Positions 59,860-64,000 of a DNA stretch of 64,000 nucleotides are shown in pieces. The stretch comes from Ooceraea biroi (lineage: Eukaryota > Arthropoda > Insecta > Hymenoptera > Formicidae): the NCBI RefSeq assembly GCF_003672135.1, contig NC_039510.1, forward strand, positions 10,106,001-10,170,000, given 5' to 3'. The position numbers and the translations under genes were made by a program. Position 1 is the stretch's first letter. Each line of letters begins with the position of its first letter. The notes beneath the pieces are model-generated. The model was given only the letters and a program-made list of their open reading frames with translations, was not told the origin of the DNA and made no database searches.

Positions 59860-62800
59860 TATATATGCACAAAATTTCTGCTGAATGAAAATACACGCAG
59901 GAACGAACGCGCACCAGCCGAGTTGAGCATTAATCGACTGTAAAAATAATTTCGAGTTGTCACTGTTATCTCTTTCCTTTTTCGTCCATGTGACGCTAGA
60001 AAATTTGCGACATGTTTTGTAAAAATGGGGCACGATCGCGCAGCTGTATAAATTGTCCCGTTGTGATAAAACACGGAACTTTATTAATCCGTCCGCGTGG
60101 CAGATAAGTATTTGCGATGACAATATTGTCGATGATAATGAAAGCGTACGCGCGATGGAACGTGCGTCCCATCGGTGAACGTAATGGATCGGAAAAAGTG
60201 TTATTCCAAGCGTGCTTTTTTTCTTTTATCTTTGAGAGCAGTTTTTCCATCAGCGCAACGAAGCTCATCCATCGTAATGGGAATTGCGTCGAGTTGCGTG
60301 AAACGTAATCGGCGATGGGGAGCGAGCGATGTTTTAATTATATTTCAGAGAATTCCATAAACACTTCGCGAAATGAAGGGAAACGCCGCTTGTACGCCGG
60401 TCTTGGCTAATACTATTTTATTCGGCGCGACTAAACTGCACTTATATAATTGCATTTGTATTTGACTACTGACTATCCAACTTGAATTTCGTGAGATTTC
60501 GTCTCCTGAGGCCGCAAACTTGTTTATGGGAATAGAGTTTAAACACGCATGTATAGGATACGATCTCCGATAAAAGTTTAAGGCATATAAATCATTCTTT
60601 AACAAAATATCTTAAATCAGTGTATAAAATCGTGTTTTATGTAACATGTACACATTTGCGTATCTGAATTAAAGATTCATAAACGATTTTATATTTTACC
60701 AATTTTAGAAAACATTCAACATTGTGTTTTCCTTTATTAAAATATGTGTTTGAAATTACTTTGCATCTTTCTTTTATTGTACTTTGTACAAAGTATAATA
60801 AATGCAAACCTCTCTTTAAAATTTTTGTTACATAATTTATGATTCTAATAGTAATGATAAAAGAAGAGAGCGAAAAAATATTTTTGCGGAGCAGTACAAC
60901 GCATCAGTTCTAATTCAACTTGAGTCTACTTCCTATCTGGATCACTGAAGACAGTTCAGTTCGAATTCCAGTACAATAACTCCTATATCCAATAGTTTCG
61001 CGTAACAACGTTGTTTCCAACATTCCATAGACTTGTTGCAACGTGGCGCGTAAGTACGCGCGTCGTCGTCAAATTCTTTTTCTCGCCACGATTATTTATC
61101 CCGCATATATAATTCACTTATCCTTTTTGTTGCTGCTCGTGAGAGTCGCAAAAAACATCCGCTCAAACAAAACCGTCGAGATTGTGACGCGGGTCGGAAA
61201 ACTCTGGTGACGAGGGTGGCGACGTTCTCAGATATTCGAGATTTGTGTCTCCTTAACGCGTCGCTTCGTGGACCGCAAAATTTTCTCTTTTTTTTCGGTA
61301 AGGGAGACTGCAAAATACGAGAGGACTTTATGCCGGAGATGTAGAATTTTAGACTCAAATACGAAACGCTCGAGAGAGAGAAAAAACCTCTTGCGATCGG
61401 AAGCGGTCCCGCCGCGAGGATTGCTGGAAAGGAAACGGAAAGAGAAGACTCGATCGAAATCTTTGATTTCTCGTGCCTGTGTCAAGCGATCAGTTGATGA
61501 CGCAGCAGTGGCTCCTTCAGCGATCTACGAATTCCTGCTTTCCTCGATAAAAGTGAATATACGAAGCAGTCTTTTTCTTACTTTCAGTAATCCTTATTGG
61601 CAATTTTCTCTTTCCGTTTCTCTCACGGAACGATCGGTTATTTACTTATTTATTTCGCCTCCGATCGCTGGATTCGATATGCTTGATCGCTCGCGGCTCA
61701 CGGATAAATTGAAATTTAGCGAGGTAGAATTTTTAAGGAAAACTCAGTTTCTCCTCTTGAGGCCGAGCCGTCGAGTGCCGCACGAAAATTAAGAGGAAAG
61801 TTCTAAGGTCAGGATGCAAGGAATGAGAATACGGGGGGTGAAGAGCGAGAGCTTCGTGAAACCTATTTTCTTTTTCGTATAAACCGACCGACGGCATGAG
61901 AGCCTCCTTGATTTCCTTCTCTCTTCCCTTGCCTTCGTTTCTAAGTTAAAAGGAGGAATTCGGAGCAATCTTTATTGGCGGGATTCTGGGCTCTTTTATT
62001 TTGTTCCCGATCTTCGTTTAAATGTGATCGTCGTCCATACGATTCGAACGTATCGAATCGTTATTTACGATCGAGCTCACACGCAGAAACAGAGCGTTAA
62101 TAAAACGAAAAATAATGTTCGGTGATATAAGAGCGCTATAATTTAACTAGCTGAGTCGCAACGCGTGCTTTGAGCAAAGAATACTTTGCGATAAATAAGT
62201 AACGTTACTGAAAAGTAACCAAAAGAATAAATCTATTAATAATCTAATATAAAATTTCAAAAAACGTGGAAAAATTTTTCTTGACGAAAATGCTGGACGT
62301 TCTCCGGAACATTTTATAAAGTGATTTCATTGTGATACAAAGACTTCTATAATATTACCATTCTCCTTTCCTGCGACGACATTCTACCACGCTAGAAGGA
62401 GTCTGGGAAGGTTTTTATCGGCGGGATTTTCGCGAACGATGGCTTACTCTGTCCTCGATCGTAGGTTTAATGTAACCGACGCCCTTGAGCGATATGTGCT
62501 TAAGCGAGGATTGCACTGTGATGTCGAGACTTTATAACTATTAAGAATTTATCGAATCAGAAAATGCGTTATGAAGTGGAAAGGAAACTAACGACCGATT
62601 AAAATCGTGCACTCAAACGACAAATAAATAAATAAATTTAACTTTTACGTAATTATTACTTATGTGCGATCACTGAGTTTGTCACTAATTAAAGATGTTT
62701 CTTGAAAAATTATCCCAATCCATCTTGTCGTCGACGAAATACGGTGCTACCGTTGGTGACACGACTGCAATTCCATGCACACGCGCGTACGTGTACACGG

Positions 62801-63678
62801 AGATACGAAAAAAGAAAGGCAAGACAAAGAAAAAGGAAGAATTGTACACAGCGCAGAGTACCCCCGAGAATAATTCCTAGGGAAGTAAAGCCTCCGGCTA
62901 AAGCAAGTGTGTTTTGCTGAATTACGGTCATCCGCTCCGCGTGCGCGCACACGGAAAAATATTTTCGGTCTGGAATCGTGTAAATGTTGAATGAGAGAAA
63001 GAAGCACGCGGTCTCGCCTTCGCGCTAGACCTAAACGTCCGCATTTTTCCTTCTATCTCGTGATCAAGAAATATTGGGACGAAGTCCGACGCGATATTTC
63101 GCTGATATATGGAGCGCTGCGTTACGCACCATGATTTATGGACGCCGTAATACACGTCCGCGTTTTGTCTCTGCCTCGATGGGTATTTGAGATATATTTG
63201 AGCGTTTACTAGCGTACCTCCTACTTTGCCATACACGTGCACTTTCATTATGGATGCTCTGCTCTTGTGCAGATAACGCAATCTCCATTTCCTATATGTA
63301 TCTATATTAAAAATCTTTTATTGTCTATATAATTTATTTTATCAAGTTACTTTATTTTTCAAATTATACTATGAAGCTTGTTTTTATTTATTACTGCAGT
63401 AATGTAATAACATGATGCTTAATTATCGACAGAATAATATCGGTGAATTCAATTTTTGGCGTAAATGTACGGATTGCGTTCTCACAACGTTAAAATCTGA
63501 ATTTGCTGTAATTAAGTGTTAATAATAATGGGAATAACAGGAAAATAAATAATATCAATTATAATACTTTATATGAAATCACAAGTTTTAATTAATTTTG
63601 TATCAATAAATGCAATCTGATATAATACGAAAGGATTTCAAGCCAAATCGGTCAACTGTTCAATCATTTATCGAATTA

Positions 63679-63714
63679 TTGCAATACTTCTTGCAATACT
63701 TTTTGCAATACTTT
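63679..63714 (+). repeat. 13-bp short tandem repeat, three units
   Basis: Three successive units of TTGCAATACTTYT type (TTGCAATACTTC, TTGCAATACTTTT, TGCAATACTTTG). Confidence 0.9.
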
Positions 63715-64000
63715 GTCGATATTTTTTAGCATACTCGTACATAGCAAAATGTTACTACAGATATAACTTTAACGTAGTATGACAACCGTTTATCTTATCT
63801 TGCATTTGAACGAACTTGGACTCTTTGTAATGAATTTACTACACTGTCCTAGTATGAGCTCCAATTTCAGGATTTTTCCATATCCGTGAAGCGCTTCATA
63901 ATCCGGCTCTGAATTATGGTACTATCATAATTGTGCATTGCAGTCAGTAAATTGGTGCATTCCGGTTAAAATGTAATGGTCATTGTTATGTCGAGCTATT

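Larger units (their letters stand above)
59141..64000. other. Non-coding stretch, presumed intron or intergenic
   Basis: CpG-rich parts at 59330-59700 and 61150-61800, AT-rich parts at 60600-60900, 62100-62280 and 63290-63800. The 174-codon open frame at 61268-61792 overlaps antisense frames and has no domain I recognise. Alternating purine-pyrimidine DNA at 59811-59859 and a short 13-bp repeat at 63679-63714 are listed separately. Confidence 0.45.

Overview
The window looks like nuclear DNA from an insect, most likely a hymenopteran and perhaps an ant. It has AT-rich stretches mixed with CpG-rich ones, no operon-like gene packing, abundant microsatellites, cut-and-paste DNA transposons with TA target duplications, and metazoan-type splice and promoter motifs. 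The species cannot be named from the sequence alone.

No cellular protein-coding gene could be supported anywhere in the 64 kb. Long open frames are scarce, unrelated to families I recognise, and mostly simple-sequence or antisense shadows. The only recognisable coding sequence is a broken Tc1/mariner-type (IS630 superfamily) transposase at 30333-31398.

The best reading is that most of the window is intron or intergenic DNA of one or more large genes on the + strand. A putative promoter and untranslated first exon (about 13690-14040) carries an RFX-type X-box and ends in a good splice donor. About 35.7 kb downstream, at 49763/49764, a near-ideal recursive splice site lies behind a branch-point match and a T-run. 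Together they suggest a giant + strand intron whose coding exons lie beyond the right edge. That link is inference.

Mobile elements: (1) a 2006-bp DD41D mariner-like element (29703-31708) with 363-bp, nearly identical terminal inverted repeats, a transposase inactivated by a frameshift and by loss of one catalytic Asp, and an unusual antisense fragment of a related transposase beside its left repeat; (2) two palindromic non-autonomous elements (7578-8333 and 39963-42531) whose ends resemble those of the first element and whose cores consist of a 118-119-bp tandem repeat in 2 versus 6 units; (3) a 1337-bp hAT-like foldback element (40313-41649) nested inside one of those repeat units, with an 8-bp target duplication; (4) a 263-bp almost fully palindromic MITE (11000-11262). 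The rest holds diverged local duplications, hairpins, microsatellites and long stretches where nothing specific can be seen.
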